From Cryptomeria japonica (Eukaryota; Streptophyta; Pinopsida; Cupressales; Cupressaceae), in the NCBI RefSeq assembly GCF_030272615.1, contig NC_081414.1:910537009-910601008 (forward strand): a stretch of 64,000 nucleotides of DNA, written 5' to 3'. The notes beneath the pieces were generated by a model. It was not told the origin of the DNA. It saw only the letters and a program-made list of their open reading frames with translations, and did not search any database. How positions within the stretch are numbered: position 1 is the first letter of the stretch; the number at the start of each line of letters is the position of its first letter. Both the position numbers and the translations under genes were made by a program. Shown here one piece after another: positions 22,850 through 34,740 of this stretch.

Positions 22850-24240
22850 CGGCTTTCTTTTCAGAGTTAAATTCGCCAAATCGAATTCAAAACTGGCTCC
22901 AACGGGTCATAATTTCTCTAAGTCTTTCCTCTGTTTCTCTCTTTCGCTACTTCACAGAACATAAAACCCGTGCTCTTTTCTTTCGCAAAACAACGCTGGT
23001 CGTTGGATCTCGATAACTTACATCACCTTTATCTCCATTTAATCTCTTTGCTTTAGTGTCGGGCCCTACCTCCTTTTTGCCACTTCGCGGAGTTTAACAG
23101 TCATGCACTTTTCCTTCGCGAGGCCCTACCAAGCATTAGATCAAACTCAAATCACCTGGCCTTTAACTCCAACCAAGACCATCAATCCTTTTAACTAACT
23201 GTGCCTCATCTTGATGGCTAACGGTTTTCACCATTTCGCTGAGGTTAAGCTGTGGGCATCTTCGGGTCACGAAACAATGAGAAGCATTGGATCAATCTTG
23301 AGATGAATGCCTTTTAAGTGGGCCCTTTATCCAGGAATTACTTACCCCACTTGTTATCCGGTTAATAAATGCCACATGGCAGTCGGCCATTAGCCCTGGA
23401 AACTCCTTTTGGTTCCACCCTTAATCCACCACGTGTTCCCTTTTACTATTCCCACATAACTGCCGGTTACACCTAGGCGGGCCCTCAACCACTTTTTTAA
23501 ACCACGTGTCACATCACTCCTCCGTGTGATTTCCACCTATCTTTCGCGACTTCACAAACATTATTCTTCATTTGGCTTGCAGCCACTAAACCACGAGAAC
23601 TGTTAGATCAAAACAGACCTAATCTGCTTTTAACTTCATACCATGCCTGTCCATTGGGCCCATCGGCCTTTTCACTACTTCGCAATGACTAACTTGCTAG
23701 CATCTTATCTTCTCAAATTCATGCAAGCCGTTAGATCCCAAGAACTTGCTCATTGTTTACTCTTTTTATGACAACCTTGCCCAGACCCATTGCATACCAA
23801 CAACTGAGTGCCTTGTCACCACCATCTCATCACCAACTAGGGTTACCACATTTACTACCACTCTTAGTGGGACCCTCCACCTTTTCGCTATTTCACTGAG
23901 GTATAGCTCGTGCATCTCCTAGCCATGAAACAACGGGAAGCCATTGATATTTTTCCAACCCAATCATTCTTTGACCAAAGAAGACCGCTTATCTGTGGGA
24001 CTCGCCAAACCCTTTCGCCACTTCGTGAAGGTTAAAACACATTCAGCTTGATCTCACGAAACCATGTTGTTCGTCCAATCAGATGAAACTTGATCGGTGT
24101 TTAGCTTTGGTCCAAACCTATATGTCGGGTCCACCTTCGCCTTTCGCTACTTCACGGAAACTAAGTTTCAAGCACTTTTTGGTCGCAAATCAATGCGGGC
24201 CATCAGATCAACAGAAAATCGCATGATACTTATAAGGCCC
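22850..24240 (-). repeat. Degenerate tandem array, period about 130 bp
   Basis: A recurring block TTTCGCNACTTCRCGGAG-like, followed 50-60 bp later by a GTTRGATCA-like block, occurs with starts near 22941, 23074, 23223, 23541, 23671, 23881, 24011 and 24141. Four of the gaps are 130 bp and others are near 150 or multiples. Many blocks are preceded by GGGCCC or GGGTCC plus CACC. Copies are diverged, so the array is old. It ends about 240 bp upstream of gene C, so it may be its promoter or untranslated leader. Strand is given relative to gene C. Confidence 0.7.
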
Positions 24241-24792
24241 GACGGACATTACAAAAGGCAGATTAAAAGCAGACAAGAATAAAATATTTAAAGGGACCGC
24301 CTAGGTAAATGACAAGGGGAGAACACTTTTATGATAAATGGACCCATCGCTTAAGTGAATATAGTAACACCAAATTAGAAACCAAAAGGGCTTTTCTTAG
24401 GTATTGAAGTGACTTAAAACCTAAACCCTAAACCCCTTAGGATTTAAAACAAATTGAAAGAACTTCCTTCCTTCGATGGCTCTTTTATATTTTTTTTTTT
24501 ATAAAAATGATAATCCTCGGAATTACGACGAATACCAAGCTTTCATCCAATGACTTCTTTGACCGTCAGTAGAGTCCATTGGATTGTCGAATTTCTGATG
24601 GGCATGGCATTATCGACCAATCTGATGCCAAGTTTTTGACGGTGGATTTTGTCGACACTCCAACGAAAATTCATGAAAAATCCGACAAATGGCCGTCTGA
24701 AATCAGCTCCGAATGTACTAGTGAGATGTGTATAGAATTTTCAATTTTGCAACTTTTTCGGATATTTTGGTCCTCCATTTCTCAGCTGCAGA
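24241..24792. other. Non-coding DNA before gene D
   Basis: AT-rich; a CTAAACCCTAAACCCC run (telomere-like heptamer, two units) lies near 24420-24435. From 24515 to 24740 short words such as CCGTC, GTCGAC and TCCGAC recur. A weak primer-site-like ACTATCAGAG lies at 24804, just inside gene D, but I could not support an LTR end. Confidence 0.4.
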
Positions 24793-24950
24793 GTGTTCTA
24801 TACTATCAGAGTAAGAATGGATGGTGATCCAATCCACCATGAGCCAACAGTCCATGAAGTCTTGCTGCAGGATGCTCTTTCTGAGCATTATTTTAGACAC
24901 CATGGCTGGATTGATTACTTTTTAAAAATCAAAGATTTTAATGAAGAAAT
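24793..24950 (+). pseudogene. Gene D, first part, split by copia element E
   Basis: The frame from ATG 24793 (or the second ATG at 24817) encodes the start of an unrecognised protein (PIHHEPTVHEVLLQDALSEH, then HHGWIDYFLKIKDFNEEI). At 24950 copia E interrupts it; the open frame reads on into the LTR and stops at 25060, which is not native. Without E, the frame passes directly to 32576 (I-T-A-E-F), which shows that E landed in a reading frame. Continued in the next entry. Confidence 0.6.
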
Positions 24951-26426
24951 TGTTGGCATTATAACAGACAAGAAAAAGGTTGGCATTCCAATTACAATGA
25001 GAGATTGTTGGCATTTCAATAAGGATATTGAGAAGGTTGTTGATGACTATGGATATAACTGATTAAGGATGATTACTGTCTTAATATTATTATTTTGTCA
25101 TCGATGTCAAGAAATTGATTTTCTAATTTAGTATGATGTTGCCATATCTTAAGAAGTATGATTTGATGAGTATAAAGATGTCGGTAAAAGACACAAAAAG
25201 AATATGATGAATAAGGGGATAAGTTATTCAATGGGCAACTATTACCGAGTTAGACAATGATGAGATCATGATGTTTAGATTGTTTTGATATCCTACATAT
25301 GCTATTGTTTGAAAGGTTAATACTATACTATGTTACCGAGCAAAGAACCTAGTCGGTAAACCCTAAGGTTATCGCTATCGGTTAATGAAGGCAGAACATC
25401 CACTGAGTGAAGTTTAGTATTTAGCGAGTTACAACCGAGCTATAACAGAATGCATTAAATGTTTACATGTGATATTTAATGAAGGAAATTGATGAGTTGG
25501 AGCAGATTAAATGATTGGTAAGCCATGTATGAAGATTGTTAAAGAATCTATGGTAAAGAAAGGTCGGTAGGAAGATCTACAGCTCAGATTGAACTGCAAT
25601 ACCCTAACACAAGTTCCAAGGTGGGGTAAAACATTTTTAGATCGAAGGATACATTGAACCTGGACAAGATTGAAGATCTGATGGCTATGATTGATCATGG
25701 AAAATGTGATCATGGAGATTAAGCGGTTGAAAGATTGTTTATAAATAGGAAACTGTTGATAAACAATGTATGCAGGCAAGTGTATGCACAAGGATGCTAC
25801 ATAGTGATTACCAAGCATAGAAGCTTGAAGACTTATTAGAATAACAGAGTATAGATGCCCAGCAGATAGACAAGATTAGTTCTATGTCTAAATTGTATTG
25901 AGAAAATAAGAATCTGCTTTAGCATTTTTAGATATGAAGTTGCAGACATATTTTTATTACTGTTATTTTGAGAAGCAGCAGAAAATCTCTTAACCGAGTG
26001 GACTTAACAGTCTTATTTGTAAAATCCTCTAGCAAGGTGACATTCTTATTAAGTGTTTGAAATCCTTTAACAAGGTCACTTCTAACAAGGTGAAGATCCT
26101 AACAGATCTAAGGGAAATCCCTTAACCGAGTCACATCTAGCAATGTGTTTGTAATCTTTAACATGATTTGCTTTTAACCGAGCATACTCTTAGTGGGTTT
26201 GAAATCCCATAGTGGTTTTTCCCTATTTGGGTTTCCACATTAAATCTGGTGTTATATGTTTGTGATCTTATCTATTAATGGGTCTGCATGCATTACTATT
26301 TTTTTGATAAGGTTACTGAGGTTGAATCTGTTATTTTTATTTAAGATTAAGTTTGAATGATTCACCCCCCCTCTCATACTGTTAGCTTGGCATCTATACT
26401 AATCATATTTAGTATCAAAACTATCA
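24951..26426 (+). repeat. 5' LTR of copia E
   Basis: 1,476 bp, TGTTGGCATT to ACTATCA. The 3' part contains the stem GTGGG/CCCAT (26193-26210) and a C-run near 26363 typical of the copia LTRs in this window. The sequence ACCGAG recurs through it. Confidence 0.95.
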
Positions 26427-26428
26427 AT

Positions 26429-26440
26429 TGGTATCAGAGC
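26429..26440 (+). promoter_or_regulatory. Primer binding site of copia E
   Basis: TGGTATCAGAGC, two bases after the LTR, complementary to the 3' end of initiator Met-tRNA. Same 2-base spacing (AT) as in element B. Confidence 0.92.
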
Positions 26441-26490
26441 TTTGGACTCCAAAAGAAAAGTTTAAAGGCAGTTGAGTTAAAGATCCAAAG

Positions 26491-27336
26491 ATGTATAAGA
26501 GGCATGCACCGAAGCTAAATAAGTCAAGTTTCTCTACATGGTAGAAAAGGATGAAGCTGCATCTATCAGGAATTGGAGAATATGTTGTCTATTATATGGA
26601 GAATCATTTCATCACACCGAGCACCTATCCATTGACTATGGAAGAGATAAAGGCAAAGCAAGAACATATTCAAGCAATGATTGAAATAACATCTGCATTG
26701 ACCGACTCAGAGTTTAATGATCTAGAAGGATGTACTGATGCAAAGGCAATGTGGACTAAGCTCATATCTATGTATGGAGGAGATGAACATGTTCAAAGAG
26801 CAAAAGTGGATAGTCTAAAAGGACAACTTGAATCTATGAGGATGAATGAAGGTGAGAACATAACCCAGTATAGTACAAGACTAAAGGAGATTGTCAATCA
26901 AATCAAAGGAGCAGGTGGAACTATTGAAGAGAAAGATATAACAAGTAAGTTGTTAAGAACCCTTCTACCAGCCTATGCAATCCAAGTCTCTGCAATCAAT
27001 GAATTGAGGTTTGTACCCAATATGCTAGTTTCTTTAGATGCTACTATTGGTAAGCTACATGCATTTGAGTTAAGAAACTTTGATAACAGTGGGTCATCGG
27101 TAAATAAAGTTGAATCTGCATTCAGTTCTTTTCATATTGATGAAACTCATGATTACAATGATAGAAAGTATAAGTACTCTGAAGGGAATCACAGTGGAGC
27201 AAGTGAAAGATTTCACAAAAACATGGAGGAGGTACACAAACTATATGAGGAAATCAGAAAGCAAGAAGAGTTTGAAGCACTATTACTAGGAGGCTACCGA
27301 GAGGAAAAGGTAAGTATAAAGGAAAGCTACCTTTAA
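26491..27336 (+). pseudogene. Gag of copia E
   Basis: The likely start is ATG 26491, the first after the primer site; a TAG at 26542 (Gln expected) breaks it, after which an ORF of 261 residues runs from 26551. It shows the copia Gag (UBN2-type) pattern: MWTKLISMYGGDEHVQRAK, LKGQLESMRMNEGENITQYS, IKGAGGTIEEKDITSKLLRT. Gag forms the particle that packages element RNA. The zinc knuckle lies just beyond a frame change near 27310, in the pol frame (27339-27383: CFNCDKIGHMASNY), and its last Cys is Tyr. The frame change before the knuckle is damage rather than a programmed shift as far as I can tell. Confidence 0.9.
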
Positions 27337-27338
27337 AA

Positions 27339-30300
27339 TGTTTCAATTGTGATAAGATAGGACATATGGCTTCTAACTATCCTAATAAAGAATCTAGTGA
27401 AAAGAGAGATTACTGAGATGACAGATAGAAAGATAATCATTATAGAGGACACTGAGACTTCAGGAGAAGAGATAAAAAGACATGCCTAATAGCTGATGAG
27501 GAATCTAATGATGATAAATCAGATGAAACTGATACAGAGGAAGTTGTTTATGTGGCTATTAAAGATGGATCAGATGAAGAAAGGAATGAAGAAAAAGCTT
27601 TAATATCTCATATAAATACTAATGATTCTTGGATCATAGATAGTGGTTGCTCACATCACATGACAGGTGATAAACACAAGTTTATTAAATTAGATGATTA
27701 TGATGGAGGCTATGTAAGATTTGGTAATGATGCACCATGTCTGGTAAGAGGTAAAGGATCTATAACACTTCTTGATAATACAAGATGCAATGATTTTTAT
27801 TGGGTTGAAGGTTTGAAATACAATTTGTTGAGTGTAGCATAGCTAAACAACACAGGTTACCGAATAGAGTTTGAAAAAGGAATTGTCAAAGTTCATGACA
27901 AGCATGGAAAGTTAGCTGCTACCAAGACACAAACAAGAGGTAATACATTTCAGCTTGACTCAACTTAGAATAAATGTCTATATGCAAGGATAGATGATAC
28001 CTGATTATGGCATAAAAGGTTTTGTCATGTTAATTTTGATAATCTGATCAAAATAAGTAAGAAGCACTGAGTAAGAGGTCTACCGAGTCTTGAAAAACCT
28101 GAGAATGATATGTGTCGAGGATGCCAGATGGGTAAGATGAGAAGATCAAGCTTTACAAGTAAGTCCTACACTTCTAAGGGAATTTTAGATCTTGTGCATA
28201 CTGATCTTTGTGGTCCTATGAAAGTTCAGAGTTATTATGGTGATAAATATTTCATATTATTTGTGGATGACTATTCAAGGATGATGTCAGTAATGTTTTT
28301 AAAACAAAAATTAGAAGCTTTTCAAATGTTTAAATGGTACAAGGCTAGAGTTGAAAATGAAATAGGAAGACAACTAAAATGTCTCAGATTAGATAGAGGA
28401 GGAGAGTTTACTTCTGATGAGTTCAACTTATTTTGCAATGATCATGGTATAAAAAGACAAGTCTCTGCACCAAGAACTCCACAGTAGAATGGGATAGCTG
28501 AGAGAAGAAACAGATATATTGTGGATTGGGCTAGAACACTGATGAATGAGAAGAAGGTGCCACAAACATTTTGGAGAGAAGCAATAAGCACAGCAGTTTA
28601 CACCCTGAACCGAGTACAACTGAAGAAAGGAACTTTGAAGACACCTTATGAAATCTGGTATGACAAGAAACCTAATGTAAGTTATTTTAAAATCTTTGGG
28701 AGTAGATGCTATGTTCACAAAGATGATAGAAATAGTAAGTTTGATCAGAAAAGTGAAGAAGGAATGTTTCTAGGTTATTCTTCTAGAAGCAAAGCATTTA
28801 AATGTCTGATCAAATCATCTAGAAAAATAGTAGAAAGTGCAAATGTGAAAATTGATGAATTTACAGAAAGAAATGATGAAGGAAACTCCAAAGAACCAAA
28901 AGATTATGAAGGATTTGTCTATGTGCAACCGAGAAGTCCTACCGAGATAACTGTTGAATAAAATGAAAAAAATATCCAGTTATTGAGTGATGAAGAAGAT
29001 CATACAGAGTCTACTGAGCTTGTATTAGCCAAGTATGTCAGAAGACATCATGCACCAAGTCAGATTATAGGAGATAAGGATGATCTAGTGATGACAAGGA
29101 ACAAACTGACACAGAACACATGTTTGATATCTGAATTTGAACCGAGAATAGTGAAAGAGGCATTTAACAGTGAACATTGGATAAATGCTATGACAGAAGA
29201 GATTGATCAAATCAAGAAGAATGACACATGGACACTGGTCCCAAGACCGAAGAACAAAAATGTAATCGATACAAAGTGGATCTTCAGAAACAAGCTAAAT
29301 GAAAAAGGTGAGGTCATTCAGAATAAAGCAAGACTAGTTTGCAAAGGTTATGCCCAAGAAGAAGGAATTGATTATGGTGAGACTTTTGCACCTGTGGCAA
29401 GACTTGAAGGAGTAAGAACATTGTTGGCATATGCTTCTTACAAGAATTTCAAGATATATCAAATGGATGTCAAATCTCCATTTCTGAATGGTATATTAGA
29501 AGAAGAAGTTTTCATTGAACAACCTGAAGGATTTGTTGAAGGAGAAAATAATGATCAGGTATGTAAATTGAACAAAGCTTTATATCATCTGAAACAAGCA
29601 CCTAGAGCATGGTATGAGAGATTGCACTCTTATTTGATTAAGATTGGTTTTATAAGGACAAGTGAGAACATCAACATGTACATGAAGAATGATGAAAATG
29701 GAATACTGATCTTAGCCATATTTGTTGATGATATTATATTTTGTGGAAATGACTCTTTATGCAAAAACTTTGGAAATGAAATGAGTAAAGAATTTGAGAT
29801 GTCATTAATCGGTGAGATAAAATATTTTATAGGTCTGCAGATATTGCAAATGAAAGATGAGATTTTCATTACCCAATCCAAGTACATAAAGGAAATCTTG
29901 AAGAAATTTGGAATGGAGGATTCAAAACCAGTAAGTACTCCTATGAATACCAACTATAAACTATCAAAGAATGATGAATCTGCATCTGTTGATTAGACAC
30001 TTTACCAATCTATGATTGGAAAGTTGCAATATGTTGTTCACAGCAGGCCAGATATAGCACATGTAGTAGGTATTGTTGCAAGATTTTCTACAGATCCTAA
30101 GGAAACACACATGACAGCAATCAAAAGAATTTTCAGATACTTAAAAGGCACTGAAGATTATGGCTTAGTGTATTGGAAAGGAAATTTTTTTGATTTAAAA
30201 GTTTATACCAATGCTGATTGGGCAGGCAACATTGATGACAAGAAAAGCACAAGTGGAGGAGCTTTCTTTTTAGGAGAAAGACTAGTGAGTTGGCTTAGCA

Positions 30301-30674
30301 AGAAACAAGGATGTGTTTCTCAGTCAACAGCAGAAGCTGAATATGTTGCTGCAGCACTGAATTGCACCAATATAGCATGGATCAAACAACTATTGGAAGG
30401 TATAAATGAGCAAGTTACCGAGCTAGTAACTATATTCTATGATAACACTAGTGCAATTAACATTTCAAAGAATCCTGTTATGCACTCTAAGACAAAGCAC
30501 ATCTCTATCAAATATCATTATCTTAGAGAAGAAGTTCAAGAGAAGAAAGTGGTTTTGGAGTATGTTAGCACAAAGGAACAAATTGCAGACATCTTCACCA
30601 AGCCACTACCAAAGGACACTTTTGAATATCTCAGAAGTCAGTCAGGGGTCCTACCCCTATCTTCTATTCACTGA
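27339..30674 (+). pseudogene. Pol of copia E (protease, integrase, RT, RNase H)
   Basis: One frame spans the region with stops at 27414, 27426, 27453, 27840, 27966, 28002, 28068, 28485, 28959 and 29994. Protease: WIIDSGCSHHMTG (27640). Zinc-binding integrase start: LWHKRFCH and CRGCQMGK. Integrase core: HTDLCGP, RLDRGGEF (the family norm has S-D-N) and NGIAERRN supply the D-D-E triad. [35 protein letters not shown] and the active-site FVDD (about 29721). RNase H: NADWAGNIDDKKSTSG, STAEAEYVA, ending SSIH. These copy element RNA and insert the cDNA. No frameshift is evident in 1,100 codons; only point nonsense changes kill it, five or six of them at Gln codons. Confidence 0.95.
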
Positions 30675-30879
30675 CCGAGTTCGGTGAAAGCATCAATTTG
30701 ATGAATCTAAAGAATATCTTTTAGGAGTTGATGCTGATTTACACACTTTAGAGAGGTCTTCTAAAGGTGTGCAGGAAACAATAAACAGGGAAAAGGAATT
30801 GAAGATAAATGCTCTGACCGAGACTCAGTTGATACACAACAGCAGGAAATAACTTCTTACAGAAACAAATTATGTTTTA

Positions 30880-31091
30880 GTTCTTTTGTTTTTTGGCATT
30901 GTTGTCAAAGGGGGAGAATACCTATGAAAGGGGAGAAGAGCAGACTATAGATTGGAAAGAAGACTGAGAAAACAGGAGAAGACTAATGTATGGGGGAGAG
31001 CATTTCAACATTTCAGAATTTCACAGCAATCTGAATCCGACTCAATAAAGTCAAATCAATTGGTTTTGCCATCAATGCCAAAGGGGGAGAT
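30880..31091 (+). promoter_or_regulatory. Polypurine tracts of copia E
   Basis: CAAAGGGGGAGAA near 30908, AAAGGGGAGAAG near 30927, TGGGGGAGAG near 30990, and the functional tract AAAGGGGGAGAT ending at 31091 directly before the LTR. Several copies are a trait reported for Sirevirus-type copia elements. Confidence 0.8.
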
Positions 31092-32570
31092 TGTTGGCAT
31101 TATAACAGACAAGAAAAAGGTTGGCATTCCAATTACAATGAGAGATTGTTGGCATTTCAATAAGGATATTGAGAAGGTTGTTGATGACTATGGATATAAC
31201 TGATTAAGGATGATTACTATCTTAATATTATTATTTTGTCATCGATGTCAAGAAATTGATTTTCTAATTTAGTATGATGTTGCCATATCTTAAGAAGTAT
31301 GATTTGATGAGTATAAAGATGTCGGTAAAAGACACAAAAAGAATATGATGAATAAGGGGATAAGTTATTCAATGGGCAACTATTACCGAGTTAGACAATG
31401 ATGAGATCATGATGTTTAGATTGTTTTGATATCCTACATATGCTATTGTTTGAAAGGTTAATACTATACTATGTTACCGAGCAAGGAACCTACTCGGTAA
31501 ACCCTAAGGTTATCGCTATTGGTTAATGAAGGCAGAACGTCTACCAAGTGAAGTTTAGTATTTACCGAGTTACAATCGAGCTATAACAAAATGCATTAAA
31601 TGTTTACATGTGATATTTAATGAAGAAAGCTGATGAGCTGGAGTGGATTAAATGATTGGTAAGCTGTGTATGAAGATTGTTAAAGAATCTATGGTAAAGA
31701 AAGGTCGGCAGGAAGATCTATAGCTCAGATTGAACTGCAATACCCTAACACAAGTTCCAAGGTGAAAATGCAAGTTCCAAGGCGAGGTAAAACATTTTCA
31801 GATCGAAGGATACATTGAACCTAGACAAGATTGAAGATTTGATGGCTATGATTGATCATGGGAAATGTGATCAAGGAGATTAAGCGGTTGAAAGATTGTT
31901 TATAAATAGGAAACTGTTGATAAACAATGTATGGGGGAAAGTGTATGCACAGGGATGCTACATAGTGATTACCGAGCACAGAAGCTTGAAGACCTGTTAG
32001 AATAACAGAGTATAGATGCCCAGCAGATAGACAAGATTAGTTCTATGTCTAAATTGTATTGAGCAAATAAGAATCTGCTTTAGCATTTTTAGATGTGAAG
32101 TTGCAGACATATTTTTATTACTGTTATTTTCAAAAGTAGTAGAAAATCTCTTAACCGAGTGGACTTAACAATCTTATTGAGTGTTTGAAATCCTTTAACA
32201 AGGTCACTTCTAACAAGGTGAAGATCCTAACAGATCTGAGGGAAATCCCTTAACTAGGACATCTAGCAATGTATTTGTAATCTTTAACAGGATTTGCTTT
32301 TAACCGAGCATACTCTAGAAGAGTATATTTCTTAGTGGGTCCAAAATCCCACAGTGGTTTTTCCCTATTTGGGTTTCAACATTAAATCTGGTGTTATATG
32401 CTTGTGAGCTTATCTATTTATGGGTCTGCATGCATTACTGTTTTTCTGATAAGGTTACCAAGGTTGAATCTGTTGTTTTTATTGAAGATTAAGTTTGAAT
32501 GATTCACCCCCCCCCTCTCATACTGCTAGTTTGGCATCTGTACTAATCATATTTAGTATCAGAACTATCA
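31092..32570 (+). repeat. 3' LTR of copia E
   Basis: 1,479 bp, TGTTGGCATT to ACTATCA. It differs from the 5' copy by scattered substitutions, a 22-bp near-duplication containing CAAGTTCCAAGG (about 31759-31785) and a gap of about 30 bp near 32170. The stem here is GTGGG/CCCAC (32335-32352), fully paired. Confidence 0.95.
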
Positions 32571-32575
32571 GAAAT

Positions 32576-34740
32576 TACTGCAGAGTTTATGCATTCCTTC
32601 AATGAAGGAGAAGCTGTGGTTAAAGCTTTAAGGGTTCTTGCTATAGAGCAGCGAATAGCTGAAGTAACAGGGTTGCCACAGGAAGGAGAATTGTTTCTAG
32701 AATCAAAAGATGGACCTCTAACGGTGGACAAGCAAGGAACTAGAAGGGTTTCCCTACCAGCAGAGTGGCCTCAGGTAGCTTTATATGTCATGAAATACAT
32801 TACTTGCGAAGGGAGATATTTAAATCTACATTCATGACATTTTAAATTACTTAATCATTTACGACATGGTCGGAGGGTGAATGTCCCTAATTTTCTATAC
32901 CACCTCATTTCTACAATTGCTAAAGAAACGCAGAAGAATGGAAATCATTCCATCAACCATCATGGTTTGGTTAAATTTCTTGTAGAACGTTCTCTTAGAG
33001 ACATTTCACAAATGGAATGGGGGGTATTTGAGGACATATTGTAGTTTAGGGTTGAAGATGCTCATGTTGCAAATGATCCACTAGTTGAAGAAGAAAATAT
33101 TGCAGAACCCTCTTCTCCCGTAGTTGCCGCAGAGGATGATTTTCTCATTGCCAAAGGAGCTATGGTTATTGTGTAAGAAGAGATGGTTGAAGAAAATGTG
33201 GAGCAACCCTCCACTTCTCTTCAAAGAGAGTCCCCAATTTCTAAGAGAAAAGGGAAGGAATTGGAAATAAATAAAATAGATGAAGAACTTATGTCCCAAC
33301 TGCATGCAACACAAATTTCTCCTATAGCCAAGAGGTGTAGGTCAAAAAGAAAAACTCTTGCAGCAACTGAACCATTCTTGTAGCCACTCCAAAGGTTTAT
33401 GTGAGAAGAACATGGAGTAGACCCAGAAGGCTCATCCAATAGGTGATCCGACAGAGGTTGTTGTAGTGGAAACATCGGAAGAAGGAAGCCCTGTAGATGT
33501 TGAAATCCAGGAAGAAGGTGATGAAGATAGACTATAAAATCTTGCTTTTCTGGCACAACAGCTTGAGGAAAATATTGGAGAGATACCACAACAGCTTGAG
33601 GAAACTGTTGGAGAGATTCCACATCAACTTGAGGAAACTGTTGGAGAAATTCCACACCAGCTTGAGGAACTTATTTAAGAGATCCCATGGCCTAAGGTAA
33701 CACCTATTAGACCTCCATCATCCCTAAGAAGTTTATCTATTGCTTTAACATTATATAGACAATAGGAAATAGAGAGGGCTAGATTGCAAGGGATTATTGA
33801 CAAACATCAAAGAGAAATTAAAAAGAGGGATAACAAAACTGAGGAACCAGAGGCTAAGGTTGAAACAATTGCTAGTATGGTCCCCAAATTGATGCAATGT
33901 GGGGAACCTAAAAGGGTTTATGATTTGCATTTAAAGGAGCGGTATTTAAATTTCAAATTGAACCACATTGTTAGGGACCTTATCCCCTCTTTAGAAACCC
34001 CTGAGGAATTTTATTATGCTTACCAAACTTCTCCAACAGCTGTCAAAAATTTGCTATGTGAGTTTTATTTACATAACTATGTTGTACCCTCAGACAATGA
34101 GTGGAACCCTTTATTATATATTGGGGATATCCATATAAAAGCTTGAATGTCATGGATCCAAAATGAGATTAGCATGGGGGCACAAGCCAGGGCATATAAA
34201 GATTTTGAATTTGACTGTCCATTGCCATTGAGGAAAGAAGCAAAAGAACCAAGAGTTCTTTATTATGAATGGTAGAAATTACTGGTAAGAGATGATGTTA
34301 GGAAACTAGTGCTTCCAATGATAGAAGAAATATACCAGGCATATGAGCATTTAGTTTAGACTGACAGTGCAGCTGTAATAGATGGGTTAACTAGGCGCTA
34401 GAATAACTTACCAGACAAATTAAAGCAGGGAGAACCTTATTCACTGCAAAATTTTGAGGCAGCTATACAGAGAGCCCCCAAATATAAACAACTGGACAGA
34501 GAAAAGGCCAATAGTTGGTTACCACTGATTTTGAACCTCTTATTCTTATGTGGCCACTATTAGGATGTGAGACTCCGGATAAGCCCTATGATGCAGTTAT
34601 AGAAGAATCAGCTAGATGGTCCAGGCTGGAAAAGATAAAGGGATTTTATTAGAATTTAGCTTCAGGAGGAATAGGTCAAGGAACCATAGGTGATCTAAGA
34701 ATTAGTGCAAGAGTCAAAAATTTTCCTTTTGTTGTAGGAT
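32576..34740 (+). pseudogene. Gene D, second part: accessory gene, family not recognised
   Basis: The gene resumes after element E. The head continues with EGEAVVKALRVLAIEQRIAE and VTGLPQEGELF, a pattern also suggestive of transposon-associated plant domains, then VPNFLYHLISTIAKE. An acidic stretch and two basic clusters (SKRKGKELE, KRCRSKRKTLA) follow. A frame change lies near 33384-33450, then four 11-residue repeats (33559-33690), a coiled coil (IIDKHQREIKKRDNKTE, 33790-33880) and a C-terminal part (VYDLHLKERYLNFKLNHIV, EFYLHNYVVPSDNEWNPLLY). Another frame change near 34520 precedes the end. No RT, integrase or protease is present around it. Stops include TGA 32835 and many TAG codons. It resembles genes B and C in plan; function unknown. 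Confidence 0.5.
33559..33690 (+). repeat. 33-bp tandem repeat encoding 11-residue units in gene D
   Basis: Four adjacent units of 33 bp encode variants of QLEETVGEIPH; the last carries a TAA. The 11-residue (undecad) spacing with E-E and a Pro would suit an extended amphipathic or right-handed coiled-coil segment. Units are close in sequence, so expansion is recent relative to the gene. Confidence 0.85.

Larger units (their letters stand above)
24951..32570 (+). mobile_element. Complete Ty1/copia retrotransposon E
   Basis: 7.62 kb, flanked by a perfect 5-bp target duplication GAAAT (24946-24950 and 32571-32575). Order: 5' LTR 24951-26426, primer site 26429-26440, gag, protease, integrase, reverse transcriptase and RNase H (26491-30674), several polypurine tracts, 3' LTR 31092-32570. 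The order PR-IN-RT-RH defines copia. The LTRs are alike by eye except for scattered substitutions, a 22-bp insertion in the 3' LTR and a roughly 30-bp gap near 32170, so it is a fairly young insertion. A gag-pol frame change and at least ten in-frame stops in pol make it non-functional. It split gene D. Confidence 0.95.

Noticed and set aside
24793-25062. 89-residue ORF and its near copy ending at 31203
   Set aside because: The C-terminal half is LTR sequence of copia E; only residues up to 24950 belong to gene D.
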